DNA of 64,000 nt. It comes from Alteromonadaceae bacterium. Lineage in GTDB: Bacteria; Pseudomonadota; Gammaproteobacteria; Enterobacterales; Alteromonadaceae. How positions within the stretch are numbered: position 1 is the stretch's first letter; every line of letters starts with the position of its first letter. Shown here in pieces: positions 26,381 through 35,453 of the stretch. The notes beneath the pieces are model-generated. The model was not told the DNA's origin and did no database searches. It saw only the letters and a list, made by a program, of their open reading frames with translations. A program made the position numbers and the translations under genes. The stretch lies in contig JABSOI010000002.1 in the NCBI GenBank assembly GCA_013216015.1, positions 1 to 64,000 of the forward strand. The letters run 5' to 3'.

Positions 26381-26835
26381 ACATAATCCACAGGCAACGC
26401 CGTAGTATATTTAATTTCTTCCATAGCAAAACTAGAGCTGATATCTGAAAAATCGGCTTTGGTGATTAATTGCTTGTAAAAATTATCATAGGCTTTCATA
26501 TCAGGCACTACGACTTTAAGTAAATAATCTACGTCTCCGCTCATCCGGTAAAATTCAACAATTTCGGGGAAATCTACGGCAATTTTGGCAAAGTCTGCCA
26601 GCCAGGACGGGTTGTGTTGATTGGTTTTTATCATGACAAAAATGGATAAACCTACATTGAGTTTTTCCGGATCAGCCAGAGCAACACGTTTGGTTATTAT
26701 CCCGGACTTTTCCATTGCCTGAATTCGACGCCAGCAAGGTGTGGTTGATAAACCAACTTGTGCGGCTACTTCGCTCACTGGTGCGGTACAATCTTGTTGT
26801 AATATTCTTAATATGTTTCTATCAAAACTGTCCAT
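26377..26835 (-). CDS. Lrp/AsnC family transcriptional regulator
   Basis: The start is set at the ATG at 26835 (GAGG ribosome-binding site 7 bases before), giving 152 aa from MDSFDRNILRILQQDC. The N-terminal winged helix-turn-helix (SEVAAQVGLSTTPCWRRIQAMEKSGII, about 19-45) and the C-terminal RAM/AsnC ligand domain (FVMIKTNQH to FAMEEIKYTTALPV) are complete. These proteins form octamers and respond to amino acids or related small molecules. It lies 7 bases downstream of the amidohydrolase gene in the same orientation, so it is probably co-transcribed with the catabolic pair and may regulate it. Confidence 0.92.
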   Translation of the reverse strand: MDSFDRNILRILQQDCTAPVSEVAAQVGLSTTPCWRRIQAMEKSGIITKRVALADPEKLNVGLSIFVMIKTNQHNPSWLADFAKIAVDFPEIVEFYRMSGDVDYLLKVVVPDMKAYDNFYKQLITKADFSDISSSFAMEEIKYTTALPVDYV

Positions 26836-26842
26836 TTTTTCC

Positions 26843-27757
26843 TCAATCAGATTGTCGCTTTTCAAAGCGATACCAGTGTTTTGCATTATTAAAACATAAT
26901 GCTTGCTGTAATTCTTGTGATGTTTGAACGGTGGTGTGTAAATAACTTTGCCATAGTTCCTGATAGCTGTTATTAAATAAGCAAAGGGGAAAGTTGCTGG
27001 CCAGCATTACTCTATTTACACCAAACTCAGTTAAACAATACTGAATTACTTGTTGTTGCCAGGCAAGATCATATTTACGTTCAGTCATTTCCCAACCAGA
27101 ACATTTAATTGCACAATTCGGGTATTTGCTTAGCTTCTGTATGCCTGCCAGCCATAATTGCCACTGAGTATTATTGTATTTTTTGTGTGAGTTATGTTGG
27201 TGGTAGGGGGGCCAGCCGGCATGATCAATTATTATTTTTAATCTTGGATTAAGCTGTAAAATATCAGCCAAAATTTTAACGGCTGTCTGGTTTTCAAGTG
27301 GCATTTGTACATCAAAACTTAATTCATTATCGGCTAATCTTTTTAAGTGTTGTTGGACTGTTTTTGAATTAAGTAATTCAACGGCATTTTCATCTAAAAT
27401 ATGACGACAGCCAACAACTGAATCATAACGGAGTAATTTAGTTAACTGCTGTGCGAATTCATCACTGGCAAGGCTAAGATCAATACTTGCTACTGAGCGA
27501 AAAGGAAGTTGGCAATGACTTTCTAACCATGCAATTTCGCGCCAGGGATTAATGTTGTCAAATCCAGCTTCAATATGGACAAAGCCGGCAAGTGTTAGCT
27601 CTTTGTTTTGCTGAAAACTTAAACCTAAGTCATTTTCAGTAAAGTTTTTATTAATGATTTCTTTGTCTGACCAATAAGGAGGATTCTTGGCGGATAACCA
27701 ATGATAATCACCTTGTTCAAGGTTGAATAAATGTAAGTGCGGGTCAATTACTTTCAT
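26843..27757 (-). CDS. Amidohydrolase family (fuconolactonase/pyrone-dicarboxylate lactonase-like)
   Basis: The 304-aa protein begins MKVIDPHLHLFNLEQGDYHW, the HxH metal-site start typical of amidohydrolase-2 lactonases. It continues with GFVHIEAGFDN, the IIDHAGWPP strand, a CAIKCSGWEM segment and VMLASNFPLC near the end. These positions match L-fuconolactonase-like and 2-pyrone-4,6-dicarboxylate lactonase-like hydrolases. The SDR gene is 45 bases upstream and the Lrp gene 7 bases downstream, all on the minus strand. An SDR dehydrogenase plus lactonase is the usual first pair of an oxidative sugar pathway (sugar to lactone to aldonate). The particular sugar is not evident. Confidence 0.8.
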   Translation of the reverse strand: MKVIDPHLHLFNLEQGDYHWLSAKNPPYWSDKEIINKNFTENDLGLSFQQNKELTLAGFVHIEAGFDNINPWREIAWLESHCQLPFRSVASIDLSLASDEFAQQLTKLLRYDSVVGCRHILDENAVELLNSKTVQQHLKRLADNELSFDVQMPLENQTAVKILADILQLNPRLKIIIDHAGWPPYHQHNSHKKYNNTQWQLWLAGIQKLSKYPNCAIKCSGWEMTERKYDLAWQQQVIQYCLTEFGVNRVMLASNFPLCLFNNSYQELWQSYLHTTVQTSQELQQALCFNNAKHWYRFEKRQSD

Positions 27758-27802
27758 TAATTATTTATCTCTTAGCTGCCTGTTCTAACTGACTTATTGA
27801 AA

Positions 27803-28528
27803 TTATTGAGTGGTATATCCGCCATCAATGACTTGTAAACTTCCGGTGATAAATGTTGCTTTATCAGACGCTAAAAATAAAACTAATTGTGCTACTTCTT
27901 CAGGTTGACCCAGTCGGCCAAGTGGTTGTAAATTTTCTTCTTCCTGATGAATTTGTGCTTTGTCAGCGCCGGATTTTGCACAATATCTGTCGATTGCTTT
28001 ATGATATAAAGGTGTTTCAATTGTGCCGGGGCATACAGCGTTTGCCCGTATGTTATAACGGGCATAATCTAATGCGGTGGTTTTGGCGATGGAGGCCAAT
28101 GAAGCTTTACTTAAGTTGTAGGCAAATGAATTTTGTTTGGCGATTAAGGCTTGATCTGAGGAAATAATAATAATTGAGCCATTTTTATTTGCTTTCATAT
28201 TGGGTAAAACGGCTTTTACTGCAGCGAAAGCCCCTTTAACATTAATATTAAATACTTTGTCCAGCTCTTCTTCACTGGTATTTTCAATGGTTGCTGAAAA
28301 ATGAATACCAGCATTAGAGACTAAAACATCAATAGCATGTTCATTGGTAATATCGTTAACAATATTGGTTACTTGTTGAACATTAGTAACATCGCAAGAG
28401 CGGAATTCACCCAATTCACCTGGTTGTAAATCAAGATTAAAAACAAGATAGTTTTCTTGTAAAAAGAGCTTAACGATACTTAAACCAATACCGGAACTGC
28501 CACCAGTAATTACGCAAACTTTTTTCAT
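27803..28528 (-). CDS. Short-chain dehydrogenase/reductase (SDR), sugar-type
   Basis: The 241-aa enzyme has the classical SDR features: TGGSSGIG nucleotide-binding loop (about 8-15), an Asp after strand 2 (FNLDLQ) favouring NAD, NAG in VSNAGIH, catalytic Ser in IIISSDQ, and the YNLSK Tyr/Lys pair. The C-terminal part GTIETPLYHKAIDRY...QPLGRLGQPEEVA resembles sugar and 2-keto-3-deoxy-sugar-acid dehydrogenases. It is first in a minus-strand unit with the amidohydrolase and the Lrp regulator. The LysR gene starts a further unit upstream in the same direction. Role inferred: oxidation of a sugar or deoxy-sugar acid. Confidence 0.88.
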   Translation of the reverse strand: MKKVCVITGGSSGIGLSIVKLFLQENYLVFNLDLQPGELGEFRSCDVTNVQQVTNIVNDITNEHAIDVLVSNAGIHFSATIENTSEEELDKVFNINVKGAFAAVKAVLPNMKANKNGSIIIISSDQALIAKQNSFAYNLSKASLASIAKTTALDYARYNIRANAVCPGTIETPLYHKAIDRYCAKSGADKAQIHQEEENLQPLGRLGQPEEVAQLVLFLASDKATFITGSLQVIDGGYTTQ

Positions 28529-28616
28529 ATAATATCCAATGTATTTTTTAAGAGATAATAGCGTTTACACAAGCTAAGTACCAGAATAACCTACAAATAC
28601 AGTAGTTCCTCAGTAA

Positions 28617-29549
28617 TTAGTGCCCATGTAGAAACGAATTAGACAAGTTTTTAAATGACTCAACCTGTTCGCGTAACCATATATAATTAGCCTTACCAGA
28701 ATTAATCCGGTGCCGGTACATTTTTAAATGATAGTTGGGTATTGCAATTGGTGGTTCAAAGAGTTCAATATTAATCTGCTTTGTGAGTTGTTCAGCAATT
28801 AGCCTTGGCATGGTTAACAATAGATCTGAATGAACAACAGCATGCGGGGCAACTAAAACACTGGGTAGTTGTAAGGTCACGTTTCTCGATAATTTCTGTT
28901 TCGCCAGAACTTGATCAACAATACCTTGAGATTCTCCCCAAGGGGAGACTCTAATGTGAAACAGCTTCAAAAACACGGCTAAACTCAGACCATGTTTTAA
29001 TGCAGGATGACCTTTTCGCGCAATGGTGCAATAGCTGTCTTTAAGCCAGGTTAAACTATTTATAGTTGTTGAATTTTCTGCTTCGTGACTGTAACCCAGC
29101 GCAAAATCAATATCTTGATTTTCAAGTTGCGAAATGGGTAATTTTTCTTGTGCTGCGATAACTTTAATTTTCACATTAGGTGCTTGATTGGTTATATGGT
29201 TGATCAACTTGGGGAATAAACTGAACTCGGTATAGTCGGTTGCAGAAAATGTAAACTCAGAGTTGTCGGTTTTTGGGTCGAAAACAGAACTTTCTTTAAG
29301 TGCTGCACTGATCAAAGGCAACGCTTGAGCTAGTTTTTGTGCTATTTCATCTGCTCGTAATGTAGGTTCCATCACATTGTTTATTCGAATGAAAAGCTCG
29401 TCGTTTATGTGTTTTCTTAAGCGGGACAAACTATGACTAAACGCGGATTGACTGATGCAAATTTCGTTCGCCGCTAAAGACACTGAACGATGTCGATAGA
29501 GTGCATCGAACATTACCAATAAGTTCATATCAATTTGATGTAGGTTCAT
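28617..29549 (-). CDS. LysR family transcriptional regulator
   Basis: The start at 29549 (MNLHQIDMNLLVMFDALYRH) matches the normal N-terminus of the family; a start at 29579 would add ten unlikely residues. The helix-turn-helix is SVSLAANEICISQSAFSHSL followed by LRKHINDELFIR. The effector domain covers about residues 90-300. It lies 88 bases before the SDR gene in the same direction, so it could control the SDR-amidohydrolase-Lrp unit. LysR regulators more often stand divergent to their target, which here would be the acetyltransferase at 29725. Ligand unknown. Confidence 0.9.
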   Translation of the reverse strand: MNLHQIDMNLLVMFDALYRHRSVSLAANEICISQSAFSHSLSRLRKHINDELFIRINNVMEPTLRADEIAQKLAQALPLISAALKESSVFDPKTDNSEFTFSATDYTEFSLFPKLINHITNQAPNVKIKVIAAQEKLPISQLENQDIDFALGYSHEAENSTTINSLTWLKDSYCTIARKGHPALKHGLSLAVFLKLFHIRVSPWGESQGIVDQVLAKQKLSRNVTLQLPSVLVAPHAVVHSDLLLTMPRLIAEQLTKQINIELFEPPIAIPNYHLKMYRHRINSGKANYIWLREQVESFKNLSNSFLHGH

Positions 29550-29724
29550 ACCCGGCTGGCCTAGGCTTTTTAAGCACATTAAGTTAAATAAAATATATTA
29601 TGAATATTATACATGCATACGTGAGTGTTATGCACTGGTGTCATGGCGATGTTTTCGTATAATAGAAAGCTGCTATAAAGTAGTACAAATAACAGTAAAA
29701 AAATCATTGAAAAGGTGTAATTAA

Positions 29725-30210
29725 GTGAGTGCAATAACAATCCGAAAGGCGACGGTTAATGATGTATCAATCCTGTTAAAATTCATTATTGAATTGGCTG
29801 TTTATGAAAAAGCAGAACACGAAGTATTGGCAACAGAGCAAAGCATCAAAGAAAGTATGTTTGCAAAAAACAGTGGTGTTTATAGCTTAATATGTGAGTT
29901 GGACGGGGTAGCCATTGGATCAGCGATTTATTTTTATAATTATTCCACCTGGTTGGCTAAGCCGGTGTTATATCTTGAAGATTTGTATGTTTCACCACAA
30001 TTTCGAGGTAAAGGTGCGGGTGTTAAATTACTCCAGACTCTGGCAAAAATTGCCATTGAGAATAACTGTGCCCGATTTGAATGGAGCTGTCTGGATTGGA
30101 ATACACCATCAAGAGATTTTTATCACTCGTTAGGCGCACAGGCACAGCAAGAATGGGTGAGGTATCGTATGTCAGGGCAGACACTCATTGATTTTGTGAA
30201 TAAAGAATAG
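29725..30210 (+). CDS. GNAT N-acetyltransferase, spermidine/spermine (SSAT)-like
   Basis: The start is GTG 29725 with GAAAAGG 8 bases upstream; a TATAAT-like -10 box lies at 29658-29663. The 161-aa protein has the acetyl-CoA loop QFRGKGAG in LYVSPQFRGKGAGVKLL. It also has the SSAT-type blocks YLEDLYVSP, FEWSCLDWNTPSRDFYHSLGA and EWVRYRMSGQ. These match diamine/polyamine or thialysine acetyltransferases more than other GNAT groups. Predicted cytoplasmic role: acetylation of a small amine. It is divergent from the LysR gene and convergent with the LRR lipoprotein. Confidence 0.88.
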   Translation: MSAITIRKATVNDVSILLKFIIELAVYEKAEHEVLATEQSIKESMFAKNSGVYSLICELDGVAIGSAIYFYNYSTWLAKPVLYLEDLYVSPQFRGKGAGVKLLQTLAKIAIENNCARFEWSCLDWNTPSRDFYHSLGAQAQQEWVRYRMSGQTLIDFVNKE

Positions 30211-30232
30211 CGTTGTATGTTTTGAGGGGATA

Positions 30233-30266
30233 TTTTGAACGAAGCAGGAGGCTGCTCCGTTCAAAA
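30233..30266. terminator. Bidirectional hairpin between convergent genes
   Basis: TTTTGAACGAAGCAG pairs with CTGCTCCGTTCAAAA (one mismatch, loop GAGG). The T/A ends of the stem serve as short U-tracts for both directions. It lies 22 bases after the acetyltransferase stop and just past the LRR gene's end. Confidence 0.65.
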
Positions 30267-30282
30267 GGTGTGTTTTTTAGTA

Positions 30283-31692
30283 TTAAGGAATACAGGTTCC
30301 AGGAAATAAAATGAAACTGAAAGTTTCGACCAGAGTATCCCAATCATTACAACTAATAGGATTGCGTCTAATCCTTAACTGAGTTGATGACGGTAAGCTT
30401 AGCAAGGCTGAAATATCGCTAATTTGATTGTCGCTTAAATTTATATAGGTTAATAAGTTCAGGTTCGATAAAGCTGAAATTTCGTTGATTTTGTTATGGT
30501 ATAAATTTAAGAAGGTTAATGATGTCAGGTTTTCTAATGCTGAAATATCATTGAGTTGATTAAATTCCATCCATAGCCTGGTTAATGAGGACAAGTTTGA
30601 TAATGCTGAAATATCGCTAACAGAAGTGTCGGATAAGTATAAATCGGTTAATAACGTTAAGTTAGCTAATGCTGATATGTCGCTAATTTGGTTGCCAGAC
30701 AATGATAATTCAGTTAATAACGTGAAATTTGAAAATATACTAATGTCACTTACTTGATTTAATGATAAATGCATTTCAGATAATGCAGTTAAATTCGTCA
30801 AAGGTGAAATATCGGTGACTTGATTTTGGTAGAGTTTTAATTTGGTTAATGAAGTTAAATGGGCTAAAGGAGAAATATCGCTCAATTCATTGTTAATTAG
30901 AGTTAATTCGGTTAATGAGGTTAAATTAGCTAAAGGAGAAATATCGCTGATTGGGTTGTTGTCTAGCCATAACTCGGTTAATGAGGAAAAGTTTGCCAAA
31001 GTTGAAATATCTGAAACTTGATTGCCATCTAACCAAAATAGAGTCAATGATGTAAGGGTAGATAATGATGAGATATCATCAATTTCATTATAGTTTAACT
31101 TTAATTGAGTTAACGACGGAATGTCAGCCAATATTGAAATATCGGTAATTTGATTGTCAAATAAATTTAAATCTTCTAATGATGTTAATTTCTCAATTCC
31201 TGCCAAAGTGCTAATGCTTTTATAGGAACAATCAAGCGAGGTCATTTCACTAATATCGGTCCAATTTTCATTGTTTGCATAGTTTAAAACACAAGTCTTA
31301 AGATTTGTGTCATCGAAAGGCACATTTGCAATTTTTACGTTAACAACATTAACTGTTCTGATTGCGGTGGAAACATTTCCTGCGGCATCAGTGGCTGTAT
31401 ATATAATAGTGTAGGAGCCTAGTATTAAGGGGTCAACATTGGTTGAAGCGTAGAGTTCGATTGTACCGGCAATATTGTCGGTTGCTGTTGCTCCCTCAAG
31501 ATCATCATAATTAGTACCTTGTGCAATGGTTACTGTTTGATCTCCTATTATAGTTATGACGGGTGGCGTGGTATCTGGAGTTGGCCCGGTGTTGTTACCT
31601 GCACCGTTACTACCTCCACCATTACTACCTCCACCGCAAGCAGCCAATGAAATAAGTGTAAAGAAAAAAATAAGATAAAGACGAATGTTCAT
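30283..31692 (-). CDS. Internalin-like leucine-rich-repeat lipoprotein
   Basis: The 469-aa precursor has a lipoprotein signal with SLAAC (Cys19), then a Gly/Ser/Asn linker. A DUF5011/HYR-like Ig domain follows (about 40-118: TPPVITIIGDQTVTIAQG, YTIIYTATDAAGNVS). The rest is an uninterrupted solenoid of about 14 leucine-rich repeats of 22 residues (LTSLTELxLxxNxLSDISPLAN), the SDS22/internalin type, ending in a cysteine-bearing cap (RRNPISCNDWDTL). A short preface (LKTCVLNYANNENWTDISEM) is the usual N-cap of these marine LRR proteins. Predicted surface-anchored protein for binding protein or glycan partners. The near-identical units make copy-number change by slippage plausible. It is a single gene between two terminator-like hairpins. 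Confidence 0.9.
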   Translation of the reverse strand: MNIRLYLIFFFTLISLAACGGGSNGGGSNGAGNNTGPTPDTTPPVITIIGDQTVTIAQGTNYDDLEGATATDNIAGTIELYASTNVDPLILGSYTIIYTATDAAGNVSTAIRTVNVVNVKIANVPFDDTNLKTCVLNYANNENWTDISEMTSLDCSYKSISTLAGIEKLTSLEDLNLFDNQITDISILADIPSLTQLKLNYNEIDDISSLSTLTSLTLFWLDGNQVSDISTLANFSSLTELWLDNNPISDISPLANLTSLTELTLINNELSDISPLAHLTSLTKLKLYQNQVTDISPLTNLTALSEMHLSLNQVSDISIFSNFTLLTELSLSGNQISDISALANLTLLTDLYLSDTSVSDISALSNLSSLTRLWMEFNQLNDISALENLTSLTFLNLYHNKINEISALSNLNLLTYINLSDNQISDISALLSLPSSTQLRIRRNPISCNDWDTLVETFSFILFPGTCIP

Positions 31693-31847
31693 GTTTAAAA
31701 TCCCTTTTATATAGGTGAATAAATAATTTTTGAAAAGAATAGTTAATTTTACAGACCGAAAGTTACAGGGTTGTAAAATGATTTACAAGGTGTTTTTGGT
31801 CATTAACATTCAAGTTGGATGGTTAGTTGAATTTGATTATGGAAATC

Positions 31848-31875
31848 AACTAGAGCCGTGAATCCGACTCTAGTT
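31848..31875 (-). terminator. Hairpin after the dihaem peroxidase-like gene
   Basis: AACTAGAG and CTCTAGTT form an 8-bp stem, with a further CG pair inside, 27 bases beyond the stop of the minus-strand gene ending at 31902. The U-tract is poor. Confidence 0.45.
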
Positions 31876-31901
31876 TTAGTTATCTGAATTTATAGATGAC
31901 T

Positions 31902-33662
31902 TTATAGACTATTACTAAATTTGTCTTCAGCCACCAAAGGCAAGTCATCAGGAAATGAAGCAACATCATTTTCGTCAATAATCCATGGTGCTAAACATTC
32001 TCTGCTTTGAACACACGGGTCGGTTAATGTGCGTAAAAATTCGGCAACTTCCTGTACCTGTTGGCGTGACAATCTTACTCTGGCTCTAAAAGGTGCGCTT
32101 GCTTGAATTTGTCCGTTTCTTACCTGTTGCAGGTGATCAATTACTGTCACTGAATTTGCATAGGCGTCTGGAAAAATACTTTCGCAGGTTTGATTGTTTT
32201 TTTGCATCAATTCGGCAATTTGAGGTAATTGACAAAATGGTGCAACGCCATTGGTAAATGGTTCATTGCCTCTTGCTGCAAATAATCTGTCAATAGATCT
32301 GCTGGGATTATTATAATGCTCAACCACTTGCTCTAAAGTTTGGTAGGCGCCGCTGTGTCCATAAGGTGCTGTTGCTGCAATATTCAGTAAACCTGGAGTT
32401 CTGAAATGATAGCGGTCGTCACTGTTGTTTGTGACATTTTCCCGACCGAAATCCTGACTGGTATTGGTTTGGCTGGAGTTGCCTTTGCCATTGCCTATTT
32501 GTGGAAATGCAACTAAATGCTGGCGTTCATCACTAAAGCTTGGACCACTGTGACAAGCGATACAACCTGCGCCACCATCCCTGGCTGGAGTGAAAAATAA
32601 TACGGCTCCAGCTTTTTGTTGTTCATTAAGTGCATTATCGTCACCTGCTAAATATTCATTCCAGGGGCTTTGAGTAAATACCATTGAGCGTTCATATTCA
32701 CCAATAGCATCAGCAATGAGATCAAAGCTTATTTCAAGGCCATTATAAACTTGTGAAAAAGCAGCTGACCAAGTGCTGGAAAAGTCATTGTTGGAGTTAT
32801 TAAAACGTTGCGCTAGTGATGCTCTTAACGCTTGATTGTCTTCTGTTGGCACAAAGCCTCCACGCATTTCATCTGCTGATGTTACCGGGAATCGTGCTTG
32901 TGCAGCTGCTAAAGTCGTACCGGGAGGAAGGTTTGCATCAGGAATGCGTCGGCCTTGTGCATTTGTGCCGGAATCTGGTGTAATTATTCCACCGTTTCTT
33001 GTCGTTTCAACTCGGCTGTCCCAAAATAATCCTCTCGTCATCAAACCAATATTGAATATAGTGGGCGAATTACGAGGAACTGCGGGAGTATTATCAAGGT
33101 TACTGCCATTAAATCTGCCCTTACCCAGCAGATCGTGGCTATTTTGATTAAGTTCGTTTACTGCGTTTATGCCAACGGGTAAAGATAAATTATCTCCTCC
33201 TCCTAATGACGGGTGGTGACAACTGACACAAGCAACACTTTGTTCACCCCCTAAATTTTTGGCAAAAAATAGCTGTTTACCTAACTGAGCTTTTGGGTCA
33301 TTAATAGTTGGCAAAATTGGAATGGGTGCTGTTTGCACATTTTGGTTATTCCCTGTTATTTCGGCGGGTATTGCTGGAAATGGTCGAAGATCAAGGCTAA
33401 CCACTAAATTATGTAATTGTTGGTTAATATCGGCTGGAGGAGTTGGCTCAGCAGGAGGACGTGGTTCTGGAGGTCTGGGATCTGTTGGTGGCTCAGGGCG
33501 TGGTGGCGGTCTTGGGTCAGTGGGCGGTCTTGGATTTTCTGGTGGATTAAATGTTTCTCCTTGGGGTAATGGTGGTGAAGTATTATCATTTGCATGAGCT
33601 GGCAGTGAACACAGGACAAGTATACCGATTGTAAATGGGATAGACTTTAGATGCTTGTTCAT
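31902..33662 (-). CDS. Dihaem cytochrome c peroxidase-like protein with proline-rich N-terminus
   Basis: The 586-aa precursor has a signal peptide (1-24, AHA), then a proline-rich region (about 37-77) made of PRPPTDPRPPP/PEPPTDPRPP units. The rest is a cytochrome-c-peroxidase/MauG-type dihaem fold: CVSCH (145-149) and a second site CIACH (in GCIACHSGPSF) with FRTPGLLNIAATAPYGHSG and the C-terminal VAEFLRTLTDP. Family members reduce hydrogen peroxide or oxidise proteins in the periplasm. The length exceeds classical CcpA (about 320-350 aa), as in the larger MauG-like and methylamine-utilisation-like subgroup. It is divergent from the BaeS-like kinase gene, with 196 bases between starts, and may be under that system's control. 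Confidence 0.85.
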   Translation of the reverse strand: MNKHLKSIPFTIGILVLCSLPAHANDNTSPPLPQGETFNPPENPRPPTDPRPPPRPEPPTDPRPPEPRPPAEPTPPADINQQLHNLVVSLDLRPFPAIPAEITGNNQNVQTAPIPILPTINDPKAQLGKQLFFAKNLGGEQSVACVSCHHPSLGGGDNLSLPVGINAVNELNQNSHDLLGKGRFNGSNLDNTPAVPRNSPTIFNIGLMTRGLFWDSRVETTRNGGIITPDSGTNAQGRRIPDANLPPGTTLAAAQARFPVTSADEMRGGFVPTEDNQALRASLAQRFNNSNNDFSSTWSAAFSQVYNGLEISFDLIADAIGEYERSMVFTQSPWNEYLAGDDNALNEQQKAGAVLFFTPARDGGAGCIACHSGPSFSDERQHLVAFPQIGNGKGNSSQTNTSQDFGRENVTNNSDDRYHFRTPGLLNIAATAPYGHSGAYQTLEQVVEHYNNPSRSIDRLFAARGNEPFTNGVAPFCQLPQIAELMQKNNQTCESIFPDAYANSVTVIDHLQQVRNGQIQASAPFRARVRLSRQQVQEVAEFLRTLTDPCVQSRECLAPWIIDENDVASFPDDLPLVAEDKFSNSL

Positions 33663-33858
33663 GGTTTATCTCCTTAATTACTAAGATTAATATTAAATTA
33701 GCGTTAGAATGTGCAAAAAAAATGCAGTAATTGTGCAAAAAATAAGGAAGTTGTATTTACGTCATTAGTTTATTTGGAGAGAATGGATGAGTTAGTGTTA
33801 TATTTTTAATATGTGAATTAATATGTGAATTAAGGGTAAAAAATCAGAATGTTAGTCT

Positions 33859-35355
33859 ATGAAAATTCATAATAAGTTATTTTTAATTTTATTCTCTTTT
33901 AGCTTGTTGCTAGTGAGCACCTTGGTATTTCTAGTGCAATGGAGCATAGGAAAGGGCATGGTTGAGTATGTCAACACCCGTGAGATTGAATTACTGCAGC
34001 CACTTGTTATTGAGTTATCTGAAATTTATCACTTTGATGGTAGTTGGCAAATATTTCACAATAATCATCGTAGATTCAGGCGTATGCTGAATTTATATTT
34101 AGCTGATACTGAATTTTATGATCCCTTACCAAAGGGAGACAGGCCACATCGTCCACCACAACATAAAAATGATCGACACCCACCAGAACGTCGAGCCAAA
34201 CCTTTTAAGAGGAAGCCACCCCCACCCCCACCCCCACCAGAACGGGAACGACCACCTCGAAAAGCTGCTCCTAGAGTAAGTTATGCTGTACTTGATGAAC
34301 ATAAAGCACTGGTGGTCGGTGATTATCCGTTGCATCTGGAATATAGTTTCACTGAAATTGTGCATGAAGACAAAACCGTTGGCTATTTAGCTATTTCAAA
34401 GCGAGACGGTTTAACAAAAGGTTATGAACTGGACTTCATTGAACAACAGCAATCATATTTATGGTTGATGGCGATTTGTGTGATGCTGCTGGTTGTTGTG
34501 GTTACTTTTCCATTAGCTCGAAATTTAGTTCGACCTATTCGACAGTTAACGCAGGGAATGCACAATTTAACCCAAGGTGATTTTCAACAGTATATCGTGT
34601 CTAAGCGTCAAGACGAATTAGGGAATTTGAGTCGTGATTTTAACGAATTGGCCGTTACGCTTGCACAAAATGAAAGTATTAGAAAACGTTGGCTGGCTAA
34701 TATATCGCATGAATTACGTACGCCAATTGCTATTTTACGAGGTGAATTAGAGGCGATGTTAGATAAAGTCAGGCCCGTATCAATGAAGAGTATCGCTTCA
34801 GCAAATCAAGAAGTTTTGCATTTACAGCGATTAGTTGAAGACTTACATGAACTGACAAGTGCGGATATTGGCGGTTTGAAATATCATAAACAACAGATGG
34901 ATTTAAAAGCCTGTTTTGTCAGAGAGCAAGCTAGGTATCAAGGTTATTTGGCAGATGAAGGCTTGGAATTGGTAATGAAACTGCCTGAAGATCCTGTATT
35001 GATCCTTGCCGACGAAACAAGGCTTTGCCAACTGGTGGAAAATTTACTTAATAATTCGATCAAGTATGCTGGTTCAGGTTGTAAAGTAAGTATTAGTCTA
35101 ACCAGTGATCCTAAATCGCATCAAGCACAGTTGTGTATTGAAGATAATGGGGTTGGTGTTGAAAAAATCCATTTAAATAATTTGTTTGAACACTTATATC
35201 GGGTAGACGACTCCCGCAACCGGGAAACGGGGGGAACTGGCCTGGGATTATCTATTTGTGCTCAAATAGTTAAAGGACATCAGGGGACTATTTCTGCTAA
35301 AAAGTCTAAATTAGGTGGGCTTGCAATCATTATTAAGTTAACTTTAGTAAGATAA
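33859..35355 (+). CDS. baeS: BaeS-like sensor histidine kinase with Pro/Arg-rich periplasmic loop
   Basis: The 498-aa kinase has a first membrane helix (about 6-28) and a periplasmic domain (30-200) containing an unusual Pro/Arg/Lys segment (about 90-138, including eight consecutive prolines). A second helix (about 199-218), HAMP (about 219-270), HisKA with phospho-acceptor His284 in ANISHELRTP, and a complete ATPase domain (NLLNNSIKYAG, EDNGVGV, GGTGLGLSI) follow. The response regulator after it is strongly BaeR-like, which supports the BaeS assignment (envelope stress sensing). The Pro/Arg loop is not part of enterobacterial BaeS. The dihaem peroxidase-like gene transcribed in the opposite direction has a similarly proline-rich segment. 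The symbol is by similarity only. Confidence 0.85.
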   Translation: MKIHNKLFLILFSFSLLLVSTLVFLVQWSIGKGMVEYVNTREIELLQPLVIELSEIYHFDGSWQIFHNNHRRFRRMLNLYLADTEFYDPLPKGDRPHRPPQHKNDRHPPERRAKPFKRKPPPPPPPPERERPPRKAAPRVSYAVLDEHKALVVGDYPLHLEYSFTEIVHEDKTVGYLAISKRDGLTKGYELDFIEQQQSYLWLMAICVMLLVVVVTFPLARNLVRPIRQLTQGMHNLTQGDFQQYIVSKRQDELGNLSRDFNELAVTLAQNESIRKRWLANISHELRTPIAILRGELEAMLDKVRPVSMKSIASANQEVLHLQRLVEDLHELTSADIGGLKYHKQQMDLKACFVREQARYQGYLADEGLELVMKLPEDPVLILADETRLCQLVENLLNNSIKYAGSGCKVSISLTSDPKSHQAQLCIEDNGVGVEKIHLNNLFEHLYRVDDSRNRETGGTGLGLSICAQIVKGHQGTISAKKSKLGGLAIIIKLTLVR

Positions 35356-35453
35356 GATTAATAAAGCTATTAATTTTAATTCTTTACATTAATGATTAAC
35401 TTTAATTACTAACAATAATTATTAATAGAACGATTACAAATGCCTGAAAACTT

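Noticed and set aside
33322-33597. Glycine-rich plus-strand frame (GSVGGSGRGGG pattern)
   Set aside because: It is the complement of the proline-rich coding segment of the dihaem peroxidase-like gene.
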